DNA of 64,000 nucleotides, taken from positions 9,125,403 to 9,189,402 of the forward strand of contig NC_053112.1 of assembly GCF_010015445.1 (NCBI RefSeq), read 5' to 3'. Shown piece after piece: positions 21,745-33,500 of the stretch; position 1 is the first letter of the stretch; each line of letters opens with the position of its first letter. The notes beneath the pieces are model-generated. The model was not told the origin of the DNA and searched no databases. It was given only the letters and a program-made list of their open reading frames with translations. A program made the translations under genes and the position numbers. Origin of the DNA: Perca fluviatilis (taxonomy: Eukaryota; Chordata; Actinopteri; Perciformes; Percidae).

Positions 21745-22380
21745 ATATTTGGAACTCAAGTAGTGGTACCAATTGTATTTGTCATTAAGATATCATTGAT
21801 AGGACTTGCTGTCATGACAACATTATGACAGTGTAACTAATACATATTTTGACCTCAAGTAAAGTGGTACCAATTGTATTTGTCATTAAGATATCATAGA
21901 TAAGACTTGCTGTCATGACAAAATTATGACAGTGTAACGAAAACATTCTTTGACCTCAAGTAAAGTGGTAAAATTTTTATTTGTCATTAAGATATCATAG
22001 ATAAGACTTGCTGTCATTACCATATTATGACAGTGTAACAAATACATTCTTTGACCTCAAGTAAAGTGGTACCAATTGTATTTGTCATTAAGATATCATA
22101 GATAAGACTTGCTGTCATGACAACATTATGACAGTGTAACTAATACATATTTTGACCTCAAGTAAAGTGGTACCAATTGTATTTGTCATTAAGATATCAT
22201 GGATAAGACTTCCTGTCATGACAACATTATGACAGTGTAACTAATACATATTTTGACCTCAAGTAAAGTGGTACCAATTGTATTTGTCATTAAGATATCA
22301 TGGATAAGACTTGTTGTCATGACAACATTATGACAGTGTAACTAATACATATTTTGACCTCAAGTAAAGTGGTACCAATT
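21745..22380. repeat. 101-bp tandem array, left arm
   Basis: The unit runs GTGGTACCAATTGTATTTGTC, ATTAAGATATCAT, AAGACTTGCTGTCATGACA, ACATTATGACAGTGTAAC, TTTGACCTCAAGTAAA. Starts at 21864, 21965 and 22066 confirm a 101-bp period. About six copies precede the nested insertion and one more follows it (23557-23655). Confidence 0.92.
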
Positions 22381-22381
22381 G

Positions 22382-23556
22382 ACCGTTCGCAAAAGCCACG
22401 CCCCCTAGTTATTGTTACTACGCCCGTCAAACAATTGAGAACCAGACACATAGCCATGGCGGACCAAGTGATGCCTGTTTCTTGTAGAGTAACTAGCGTT
22501 GCAGAAGGCTGTAGTCTTGTGCTTAAGTCCCGTGGGAATTCAGTTGTAGCAGGAAAAGGTAAACAGCAGTGTGCAGATCGGAGCTTAATGTGTGAAAAGT
22601 GAAGAGCGGAGGTGTTCACAAGGGAAGAAGCTTGGAGTAACTATGGAGCTAGAGCTAGCCTTCAGTGGCGCTGTTACTGTACGGGAAACAGGCATGATTT
22701 GGCCCGTTTCCATGTAGTTACATAGTCACTGATATGATCATAACCACTACAGTGCTCAAATACCTATTTTTGAGGAGGGAATAAACTTCAAAATTTCGCC
22801 GCGAAAGCATGAACTGTCCTCTGGAGGACATCGCCGCGAAAGCATGAACTGTCCTCTGGAGGACATCCACCAGACCAGCGGCCGCCTGTGGATTGTTGTC
22901 GGCCACGGCAGGCGATGGAGGAAGTAGCCTGGCTAAGGAAACTACCACACAATTCGCCACTGCAGAGACTCATATTCACACAAAATGGATATATATATAT
23001 ATATATGCTACAAATACACATGGAACTGCTGCGTGATGATTATTACCGGAGCCTGGCTGAACACACTCACTCATCCCAGACGGCAGCTAGCAGCTAAGAG
23101 GTATAGGTGAATTTAAACAATGGCTAAGTAGCTAAACGCATCTTGTTGTCATGTAAGGGCCCTGTTCATGTTGCACATTTTAATTGCATTTTGTGTCTGT
23201 TAAGAGGCACAAAGGCACTCTTTATCTTATGCCCCCAAAACTGCCGTTTTAGCTGAGTGGGAGCTTAGCTTTAGCAGCTCCGTGTTGCTAGCACCGATTC
23301 GGCTCGTCTTTTTGCTCGCATATAATTCCTATACCTTATAGCGGTCAAGATTAACGTAAAATTGCCCGGAGTTCTCGTTTAATCAGTGTTCAAAAAGGAC
23401 AACGTTAAGGTTGTTTGGGGTACGTTTGTACCATAGGCGCATCGTTTCACGATCTTGCTGAAATCGCAATGTTTTGACGGGGGTCCTTCTCCTTAGTTAC
23501 AGTTGCTGAGCTAGGATTGGACGAGGACCGTTCGAGGGCGGGGTTTTGCGAACGGT
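22382..23556. mobile_element. nested TIR element inside the fold-back element
   Basis: The ends ACCGTTCGCAAAAGCCACGC (left) and GGGGTTTTGCGAACGGT (right) form an inverted repeat. The 6-mer CAATTG stands before (22376-22381) and after (23557-23562). It is part of the interrupted 101-bp unit (ACCAATTGTATTTG), so removal restores the unit. Length is 1175 bp. The interior has CpG-rich patches, a 35-bp direct duplication (22796-22830 and 22831-22865), a short TA repeat (about 22989-23006) and no clear transposase. The superfamily is unknown to me. CAATTG is itself palindromic, so the duplication could be as short as 4 bases (AATT). Confidence 0.85.
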
Positions 23557-23655
23557 CAATTGTAGTTGTCATTAAGATATCATGGATAAGACTTGTTGTC
23601 ATGACAACATTATGACAGTGTAACGAAAATATTCTTTGACCTCAAGTAAAGTGGT

Positions 23656-24009
23656 ATTAATATACACAGAAATATGGCATACATACAGATAAACTAACTG
23701 AAAAAAATAAAGTGTGCACACAAAAGAAACCCTCTTCAGTTCTATGAGCTCAATTGTTCTTTGATGACAAGAGTTCAGAGATGTTCAACATTGGGTCCCA
23801 TATGAGTTTGGTTTCCGTTTGTCCTTCCACCATGAAGAATGAATCAAGGGAAATCCATCTAGGTTCAGAGTCTCAATCCTGAACTGGGAATCTCTAAACC
23901 CTGGAAGTCTCTGGGATGTGAAGAATCAATGTGATTCAATATCCCTCTGTGGACTGGGCCTCCCCTCCGTAGCCTTTTCACCTCCTCCACAGGTAGATAA
24001 GGCCAAAAA
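23656..24009. repeat. inner left arm of the fold-back element
   Basis: About 350 bases of complex, non-tandem sequence are almost identical to the reverse complement of 24859-25212. In about 180 bases compared by eye I count four differences. The orientation and order match exactly, so the two arms derive from a single inverted duplication. Confidence 0.9.
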
Positions 24010-24858
24010 TAAAAAATAAATCAATTCTACATACTAAATACTATCTAATACTGGCTATACCTTGTTGTAAATAGAGCAAAAGAGAGCTGTGCCTGAATCA
24101 GCTATCGTCACGGCGTTAGAGGCAGTAAAATGGTGAGTAACTCCTTAACACTAGAGTTTGCTAGCATCCATGCTAATCGGTGCTAATAGCATTAAGCTAA
24201 CGGGTTAGCTAAGGTGCTGTATTCATATGCTAATAGGGTAATTAGCCACAAAAGGCTAGAAGACTAGCTACTGCATATTGCCTGTGAAAAGGCTAATGAT
24301 TATATCTATTGGTTATGGAAAGTAATGCTGCTTTTCAACACTATTGCTAGCTGTGGGTTTTTTGTTGAATGAATGTTAGTACAAATTGTGAGTTTAACTG
24401 TTTAACTGGAGTTTATGGTGAAGTAGCTAACTTAAAGAGGCAAATCTTTAGTGCATTCTTTCTACAGTTACAGGGAGGGATAAATAAGCACGCAAGTCTT
24501 AATGCCTCTAGATTACAACACTGTAGCTTAAGTTATGGGAAATAATACAATTTGAGAGATGTTTACATGCAATTTATGCAATTATATTTAGGATAGTGTT
24601 AATGTTACTAAGGTTCCATACAACTTGAATTAGAAATGCATTGTTTGTATAAAGGTTGCCTATTAATATAAATGTGCTTTTGGTACATGAGAGGGATTTA
24701 TATACGTTTGATACCTAAGAGAAGAAATGTAAGAACGGTTGTACAAACTGAATAGAGGTTTAGATATTTCAATAGGGGTTAACTGAAATATGACCTCATT
24801 TTATTTTCATTGTAGCCTAAGCAATTGATTTTATTACTGAATAGTAATTGAGAGAATT
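24010..24858. other. unique spacer of the fold-back element
   Basis: About 850 bases of AT-rich, non-palindromic sequence lie between the arms. It contains several GCTAGC/GCTAAC words (24165-24270) but no long open frame. This is the loop if the arms pair. Confidence 0.7.
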
Positions 24859-25212
24859 TTTTTGGCCTTATCTACAGGTGGAGGAGGTGAAAAGGCTACG
24901 GAGGGGAGGCCCAGTCCACAGAGGGATATTGAATCACATCGATTCTTCACATCCCAGAGACTTCCAGGGTTTAGAGATTCCCAGTTCAGGATCGAGACTC
25001 TGAACCTAGATGGATTTCCCTTGATTCATTCTTCATCGTGGAAGGACAAACGGAAACCAAACTCATATGGGCCCCAATGTTGAACATCTCTGAACTCTTG
25101 TCATCAAAGAACAATTGAGCTCATAGAACTGAAAAGGGTTTCTTTTGTGTGCACACTTTATTTTTTTCAGTTAGTTTATCTGTATGTATGCCATATTTCT
25201 GTGTATATTAAT
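24859..25212. repeat. inner right arm of the fold-back element
   Basis: This is the inverted partner of 23656-24009. A 73-codon plus-strand open frame (24862-25083) exists here but has no recognisable domain and is not credible as a gene. Confidence 0.9.
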
Positions 25213-26350
25213 ACCACTTTACTTGAGGTCAAAGAATATATTTGTTACACTGTCATAATGTGGTAATGACAGCAAGTCTTATCTATGATATCTTAATGAC
25301 AAACACAAATGTTACCACTTTACTTGAGGTCAAAGAATGTTTTCGTTACACTGTCATAATGTTGTCATGACAGCAAGTCTTATCCATGATATCTTAATGA
25401 CAAATACAATTGGTACCACTTTACTTGAGGTCAAAATATGTATTAGTTACACTGTCATAATGTTGTCAGGACAACAAGTCTTATCCATGATATCTTAATG
25501 ACAAACACAAATGTTACCACTTTACTTGAGGTCAAAGAATGTTTTCGTTACACTGTCATAATGTTGTCATGACAGCAAGTCTTATCCATGATATCTTAAT
25601 GACAAATACAATTGGTGCCACTTTACTTGAGGTCAAAATATATATTAGTTACACTGTCATAATGTTGTCAGGACAACAAGTCTTATCCATGATATCTTAA
25701 TGACAAATACAATTGGTACCACTTTACTTGAGGGCAAAATATGTATTAGTTACACTGTCATAATGTTGTCATGAGAGCAAGTCTTATCTATGATATCTTA
25801 ATGACAAATACAATTGGTACCACTTGAGGTCAAAATATGTATTAGTTACACTGTCATAATGCTGTCATGACAACAAGTCTTATCCGTGATATCTTAATGA
25901 CAAATACAATTGGCACCACTTGAGGTCAAAAAATTTATTCGTTACACTGTCATAATGTGGTAATGACAGCAAGTCTTATCTATGATATCTTAATGACAAA
26001 TAAAAATGTTACCACTTTACTTGAGGTCAAAATATGTATTAGTTACACTGTCATAATGTTTTCATGACAGCAAGTCTTATCTATGATATCTTAATGACAA
26101 ATAAAAATGTTACCACTTTACTTGAGGTCAAAGAATGTATTTGTTACACTGTCATAATGTGGTAATGACAGCAAGTCTTATCTATGATATCTTAATGACA
26201 AATACAATTGGTACCACTTTACTTGAGGTCAAAATATTTATTAGTTACACTGTCATAATGTTGTCATGACAGCAAGTCTTATCCATGATATCTTAGTGAC
26301 AAATACAATTGGTACCACTTTACTTGAGGTTCAAATATTTATTAGTTACA
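25213..26350. repeat. 101-bp tandem array, right arm
   Basis: This is the reverse complement of the left-arm unit (TTTACTTGAGGTCAAA, GTTACACTGTCATAATG, CAAGTCTTATC, GATATCTTAATGACAAA), with about 11 copies against about 7 on the left. A few units are shortened by a few bases (for example GGTACCACTTGAGG near 25815, lacking TTTAC). Different copy number in the two arms implies expansion or contraction after the palindrome formed. Confidence 0.92.
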
Positions 26351-26931
26351 CTGTCATAACAGTGTCATGACACCTAGTTTTGTGAAATTTCCTGTCAGAC
26401 ATCTATCTGAAAAAGTGCTAGAATTGGTCTCTAATCTTGCACATCTAATTATAATAATCATTAGGTCAAAATGTCATGAGTACAAAAAGAGGTGAATTTC
26501 TGTTTATGTCAAGTTGTCATGACAAAGACATCCTCTGGTAATGTCATCCTGGTTAATGTCAAGTTGTCATTACAAAGACATCCCAAACTAATTTAATGTC
26601 AACTTGTCATGACCAAGACAACTTCTGGTAATGACACTTTGATTAATGTCAAAGTGTCATAATCAAGACAAATTTAATGTCAAGTTGTCGTGACCAAGAC
26701 AACTTCTGGTAATATCACTTTGATTAATGTCAAGTTGTCATAATCAAGACAAGCCCAACAATGTCAACTTGTCATGACAAAAACCGAATGACACTTAATG
26801 ACAGAAGTCATAAACGTTCATGACTTGTTTTTAAGGTTTATGACACATTCATGACAGTGTCATGTCATAGTTATGACAGTGTCATGTCATGGTTATGTCG
26901 GTACTGTCAAGTAAAGTGTTACCGAACTGTC

Positions 26932-27455
26932 AAATTTCTAATATATCATGCAATATTGGTGATTTGATAATGGGACTTGTGAGAAATAACCAACAACCAA
27001 GGATGGTGGCATGTTGTTAATTTGCAATGTGGCGTGCTTAGTTGCGGTGGCCTGGGCCCACTGCAACATTAAAATAACAGCTTTTACATGAATGCATCAA
27101 TACTGTAACAAGGGGGTCAGTGTTTCATAATGAAGGATATTCTCTTGGATAGTTCTACTCATGTAAATAATGTGCAGGACGTTAACTTGTAAAGGAGTAT
27201 TTTTCGGTTGTGGTGTTGATGCGAGTAAGTGAGAGGGATGCTGGGGTTGCTCCCTCTGAGGGGCGGTAGGCTACTTAACCTTTGAGGACATTTTGCTTAT
27301 TCAGGCTGTTAAGAAGGGTCAGAGGTCAGCTGTGAGGCTCGGCCCTCCCTGCATTCAGTCCGGAGTGGAGGAAGAGCTGGACAGTACGGCTGTCTCAGAA
27401 ACTCACACACTAACTGTAACTTTCACCTCTTCAACATAGTAACACAGTGAACAAA
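26932..27455. other. intergenic DNA downstream of lcor
   Basis: This is complex sequence without recognised repeats. A CCTCTGAGGGGCGG patch lies near 27255, and a GC-richer segment at 27310-27400. I see no gene. Confidence 0.5.
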
Positions 27456-27477
27456 TCACCACAATTGAGACCAACGT

Positions 27478-27501
27478 TTTATTTTCACAACAAAATTTAT
27501 T
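27478..27501 (-). terminator. two AATAAA poly(A) signals
   Basis: TTTATT on the plus strand at 27478-27483 and 27496-27501 reads AATAAA on the minus strand, 18 bases apart, followed downstream (towards lower coordinates) by mixed sequence. They are proposed as the distal polyadenylation signals of lcor. Use is unproven. Confidence 0.45.
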
Positions 27502-30500
27502 AGAAGAATAGTGGTTTTGAAAAGAAGGTTCTAGCATCCAGTGAATACTACCTCACACAACATTACAGCTGAAATGTGTGGCAAAAATGGCAATTTTTTT
27601 TATTTTTGTTTTACCAAATTTAATAGAACATAACCAGTAAAATATTTTACACATGCACAAAGACAGATCTAAATCAGCGTCGCCTGACGTTCAATGCAAA
27701 ATGAAGTTTAAAAAATAACAGTAGGAAATAAAATCATCATCTTTCATGTTTTTGTCCAACAACAAAAAAAAAAGAAATCACAGACATTAATGAGACAATT
27801 TATTATTCATCAGCCAAATCAGAATATCAGATTTAGCATTCAAAACAGGGCGAGCGAAAGAGAGAAATAAAATAGTGCTGTCAATCAAACTGAAACCGAT
27901 TATTGTGATCCTTGTTAAGTGCTCATTTACACGGACATAGATAATATAAGCCTAGAAGAATACAAGTCCAACTCACAAGGTACAAAATAAGAACAAAAAC
28001 AAAATTATTGTACATAAATAAAACTACAACGTGAGAAAAATATTTTTTAAATTATACAATTTTTTTTGTCAAACTGTAAACAGTAGATATTGAAAAAATG
28101 AGGTCCATTTGGGGGATTTGGAGAACCTGTGTGTAGTTGTGTGTGTGTTTATATGCGTTTGCGAGAGGTACAGTCCAGGTGGGACCAAATCGTGAAAGGG
28201 GGCTTGGGCGTCCTGAGCATCGGCACAGCGACCCACCCAACCCCAGGGCCCGCCGGACTGAAGGAATGAGGTATATCGTCAAACCCAAAAACTAAATCTC
28301 AGCGGGAAAGAGGAAAAAAAAAAGCCCAGCAGGCCCTGCAGCGGGGCGTCCAGCCACCCGTTAAGAACCGAGTTGTGATAACGAAACGTTAGAAACCTAA
28401 AAAAAAAAAAATCTAATCAAATTGTGGTTTTACCCAAACAACAGTCCAAACCCCTGGACAATACTTCCTGCGTTTACCTAAATATTTCCAACCCAATCAG
28501 AAAGTCTAAAAAATTAAAATCAGCTTACTACCAAAACCAATATCAGGAATGTAAAAAGCAATCTTAAGAGTTCTTACAACATGAAATAACAACTTCGTCT
28601 TTCAAGAGTCTTAACGCAGTTCTCACCAAAACGTCCACTGATTCGATTGTTGTAAGAGGTACAAAATGTAGGCAAAATACACTCCCCGTCGTCCCGACCA
28701 CGCCGATAAATAACTGCTTTTGCATGACAAGGTCTTATTACGCACTCTAAAGTCTACGGGAGACTTTCCAAAAATCCATGGCATGGACCAAGCTGTGTGC
28801 AGCGACACAAACAAACGATCACAGCAGAAGAAGCGCGGCTGTCTAAAAGAGTCCAAGAACAAATGCGATCGATTTCACCGACAACTGCAAAAGCAGATCT
28901 TTCTGCTCCAGTTTGACTCTCCTTGTTCTCCTTCACAGCTCTACGGTTCGGCAGGTTTTGATCACGCAACGTCCGGCTGAGCTCCGGGCACTTTGTCCTG
29001 CTTTCCGTCGCGGTGAGAGAGGCTTGCTAAACTTTTCCCTGAAGCGTAAGAAGAAGAACTGAAGGCAGATCTGTCACATTCCTCTGTGTTGTGTGTAACT
29101 CCATTAGCGACGGAGAGATCAAACTCACAAACCAACGTACTGCTGTGAGGGATTGTGGAGGCTTAAAACACTGTTAAAGAGCCAAACCACTGTTTTGTGC
29201 ACTTGTATGAATGCTTTAAGAGGTCAGCTTGGTGTAAGTCATCGTTACGCGGGTGCTTTGTAGCCACACAACACCAAATGCCAGCGCGGATGCTCGGCAC
29301 GGAGTAAACGTCATGGCACCTGGCACAAGTCAGCGAGAGAACAAGAGCGCGAACGAGGACCCAGCAGTCCCGAACGGAGAAGAAGATTGACATTCGTAAG
29401 ATACTTCAAATATCCAAAGATCAGAAAAAGAGACAGAGACAGCTAAAGTACAAAAGGAGAGATGTAATCCCGTAAGTAGAAAATAAAATAACAAAATTCT
29501 GACGGCGAGAAAAGCTGCATCTGATCGTTTTTTAAGATTTTGGCGGGGTCATTTCTGTCATCATAGAACAGGCTTATGAAAATAAATCAGAATTAAGGTT
29601 GATCACTGCTAAAACTCGGTGTAGATTAAGTACCTGAATAAGAGTGAGAGCAGTGCTGTTGACGGTCCCTGAGGGTGTGTGCGGGTGATGTCATTTGGGG
29701 TCTATAAGTCGCCCAGAGATAGGCGTCCTTTCCTACAGACAGCCAGGATACGTTCAGAGATGCAATTCTTCAAACTTGTACACCGTTCCATTGAGTACAG
29801 GTAGATCAATGTTTCTAAAAAAAACTGCTCTGAGGCAAGAATATGGTTAAAGAAAAACTGAGGAAAAGCCACACAGACTCACTCATACATACTTTTTTTC
29901 GTTACTTTACACAAGGAAAAAAAAAATAAAAACGATTGAAAAAGAGCTTTAGCCAAAAACCACTACGAAAGCTGTTGCAGTGACAAACAAACACCTTAGG
30001 TGCTCCTTCTTCTCAGGAAAGGGATTTTTTTTTTTTCTCATAGGGGCAATATTTCATATTCAAAAAACATCAGAATCGGTCCTGCGGACAACATCCAAAA
30101 AAAAGCGCTTTTGGATCAATCAGCCTCTTCAAACAAAAAGGACTGATAGAGAGGTATTTACAGCAGCATGCAAAAATATCGAGAGGGTCAACAAGCGAAG
30201 CGTTTTATGTAACAACTTCATTGTCTGTTCAACAAGATCATCCCCTAACCCCCCCCGCCCCCCCGCCTCCCTCCACTTCCTCCATTTAAAACAGTCTTTA
30301 CTTTTCTAGACATAAAAACACACAAGCCGTTCCTCCGCAGTGCCTTTCAATATACAGTTCCACCTCACCTGTGAAAAAGACAGGCAAGGGTTGATGGGTA
30401 AAGCAGTTCTATGTACAACTATACTGAAGACCCCCCCCCTCCCCCTTCCCCACACCCGCCCCAAATGTGACTCTCACGTCCATGTCATCTTCATAAATAA

Positions 30501-33500
30501 ACTGTCTCTACAGTGTCCACTTTAGAAAAAACCCCGTCCCCGCCCCCCGTTTTCACAGAATCAGGCTTGAAAAGACTACAACTACACTAGGACCTAGTTC
30601 CACTACTACTCCTTCTGTTAACAAAAAAACTCAAGTCGCCCCGCCCCTTTGCCCTATGCTACATCATGGGGAAATAACAAGCAAGAACAGAGTGGGAGTG
30701 ACTTTGCCTAACATACTGCACTGGACTTCTGTATTAGTTCCCTGAATCATCAATGGAAAAGGCTCATCCTCTTCCTTTTCAAGATAAAAGTATATGACAT
30801 TAGAGATTTGTATATACATATGCATTTGTGTTTGTGTCTGCATTGGGCTTGTATAGTTATATATATGTGCACATATAGAGTATTTCTTATTCTTAAATAT
30901 GTATAGTTAAATTAGAGGTTAGTTGTGTTTGCCTTTTTTTTTACATTCAGTTTTTAACAACGATAAAGAGTAGATAAGTAGATAAAGAGGTATGGAAAAG
31001 GAACAACGTAAGGGGTTGTGTGGTTTCAAGTGTTCCACGTATTGGCCTTCATTCTTTCAGCAAACCCACTTTTCAAAATCAAAAGACGGTAGGATTTTTT
31101 TTTTGTCACGATGCAGATCCATCTTTTGAAGTGATTCTAAGAGGATCTTGTGGGGATCTTTCCGAGCCGTTTGGAAGTCGCGCAACGCGTTCTCACCAAC
31201 GGGTTCATGATATCTTATGAAAACGTATGCACAACAATTCGTATGATATCCTTTGTAATTACTGAGACTGCCATGCGACGACCGATCGAATGGCAAGAGC
31301 CCATTCAAGCCCATTTCCAATTTTTCAAAATCGAGGCATCAATCACAACCGTTGAGGCAGTCAACCAGGCTAGCGAAAAACAGTGAAGTTTAGGCACCAA
31401 AAGTATATAAAGCAGGAATACATACGAATTACAGTGCATTACTTTTAGTATCTATATGTACGAATGGTTCACGAGAACAGCCTGATTTCAGATGCATCAA
31501 ACTGTCTCGAAAACGACCTCCTTTCCGTCTTTAAATGAGGAACGCAAGGTGGGCTGCGAAAAGTTAGAGACCAAGAACGATCACAAATTGAAAGACAGAT
31601 CACGCGATTACAGACGTCACTGGTTCCATTTGACGCGCTTGCTGCCACTTAAAAAGCTTTACCGGCATGACGGTGATCACGTGACATAGAACCTGTAACG
31701 TCTGTATGTGAAACCAAAGCGGTATAAAAAGCTATGGAACCTCCACTGGGCGCTACGCACTGCATGGCAAAAGAAGCACGAGTGGGGGGTTGGGGGGGGG
31801 GGACAAAGACAAAGGGACAGGAAATGAAAGTGCCCAGGAGATGAATGTTGATGGTCAGGATCTGACAATAATGTGGAGGTCGTCAAGGTTACATGGATTT
31901 CTTTTCTGAGGTATTCTGTGTTGTAAGTTTTTTTTTTTGTCTTCTTCTTCTTCTTCTTTACATTTTTGCACACCAAGAAACACCAAGATGGAAACTATTA
32001 TCAAAGAGTTAAAAGAAAGAACAAACACTCAGCGTTACTGTCCCCTGAACGCGGATTCAGTCAAAGCGCTCATGTTTCATGTCATGTTAGTACGAGCATC
32101 TTATTTTCTTAATTCCGACATTCGGGAAGGCAACAGTCCCAAGTCTTGTAAGTTAGATCTGCAGAGGACCAACAAGGCGGAGCGTTAAAGTGAGCTCCGC
32201 ATGAGGCTCCCCTTGCTAAGAGTTAATCATATGTACAATCCTTGCTGTTTTTATAAAGCACTGAAAAAGTATTTGGCTGAAAATAATGTACAGAATCAGT
32301 CAAAAATAATAATAATAATAAAAAAGAAGGCTTTTTAAAAACCCTTTTAAGTGGTGTTGTTCTGGCTTTTCATGAGTCAGCTTGTGCCAGATGAGTTTGA
32401 GGTTGTTCCATTAAAGAGTTTCTGAATAGTTTCTGTTTTGGCAGTGGGAATCATCTGCATGACATTTAATCTTCTGTACTGCCAAACTTCCTGGCTGAGG
32501 ACTGAACTCCGGTATCCGCTCGCCGAGGGCCGGTCTGTCTGACCTGACTATCGATCGCGCTCGCAAGCCAGCGTTGCTCCTCGACTCGACTATAAATACA
32601 CCGGCTGGTGTGGTTATCTGCACGTAGTGTAGACTTCACAACTGATGGGTGACGAGAGAAGGTATCACGCGGCCGTCGAAGACACAAAAGCTCAAATGTT
32701 GCTCAAAGACTGCAAAAAGAAGCTACGAGAGGATCACAGCAATGCACTGGCGATTCCGACAAAACACAAGCCGTTATTTTTTATCCTTGTTTTTACGTTT
32801 TTTTTTTTTTTTAAACACAAAAACTCAAAAGTCAAGCCCGTTACCCTGAAACATCAAAACAAGAGACCAGAGACATCGTACAACATTAACGGCCAAACCT
32901 TTAAAACGTTGAGTCTATTCAGCGGGAGAGTATAGGAAACTTTCACCAAGCCTGAAATATTAACCGACTGCCCAAATACTGTGTATATGTGGTGTGTAAG
33001 TGGTGTTTTTTAATTATTTTTTACGAAAAGGTTCTCAAAATTGCAGAGGATAACTACCCCCCCGTCGTTGCAGAAAGAACTTCAAGCCCTGTCTTTAAAA
33101 AAAAAATCTAGATCTGCACGTTCCTCATCAGAGGAGAGAGTGGCAAAGCCTCTGTGAAAAGATGAAAGAGAAAGAAAAGAGAAAAGTAGAGGGAAGACAG
33201 TGTTCAGAGGCCTCTGGGTCGTTTATATAATCCCAAGAGGCGGCAGTGAGGTTTATGAAAAGGTCTGATGGGAGGTGAAGGACCTGGGGCTGCCCAGGAA
33301 CTCCTGGGATAAACGGGGGCCTGTCAGCCCCAAGGCTCCACGCTCTGCCGCCCAAAGATGCCGAGAGGATGACAAATAGTTAGCGGGACTTTGACTTTTC
33401 ATCAAAGAAAGTGACAATAAAATGAAACATTTACGGAGGTGCAGTGCCCCAGCATCGTGCTGAAACATCTCCAGAAACTTCACACTTCTGAGTGACAGGA

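Larger units (their letters stand above)
21160..26923. mobile_element. giant near-palindromic (fold-back) element with 8-bp target-site duplication
   Basis: The element starts GGTAACACTTTACTTGACAG at 21160 and ends with the reverse complement (AAGTAAAGTGTTACC) at 26923. The 8-mer GAACTGTC lies directly outside both ends (21152-21159 and 26924-26931), a perfect target-site duplication that fixes the boundaries. The left arm runs from 21160 to about 24009. The right arm runs from about 24859 to 26923 and is its reverse complement throughout, apart from copy-number differences and a nested insertion at 22382-23556. The spacer is about 850 bases. Both arms have the same order: an outer TGTCATGACA-rich part, a 101-bp array, then an inner 350-bp unique part. 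No transposase is visible. An 8-bp duplication fits hAT, Merlin or P-type transposition; the GG-starting ends do not decide between them. Confidence 0.9.

Noticed and set aside
24862..25083. 73-codon open frame in the palindrome's right arm
   Set aside because: It has no recognisable domain and no clear ATG-driven context, and the mirror copy shows no sign of coding selection that I can see.
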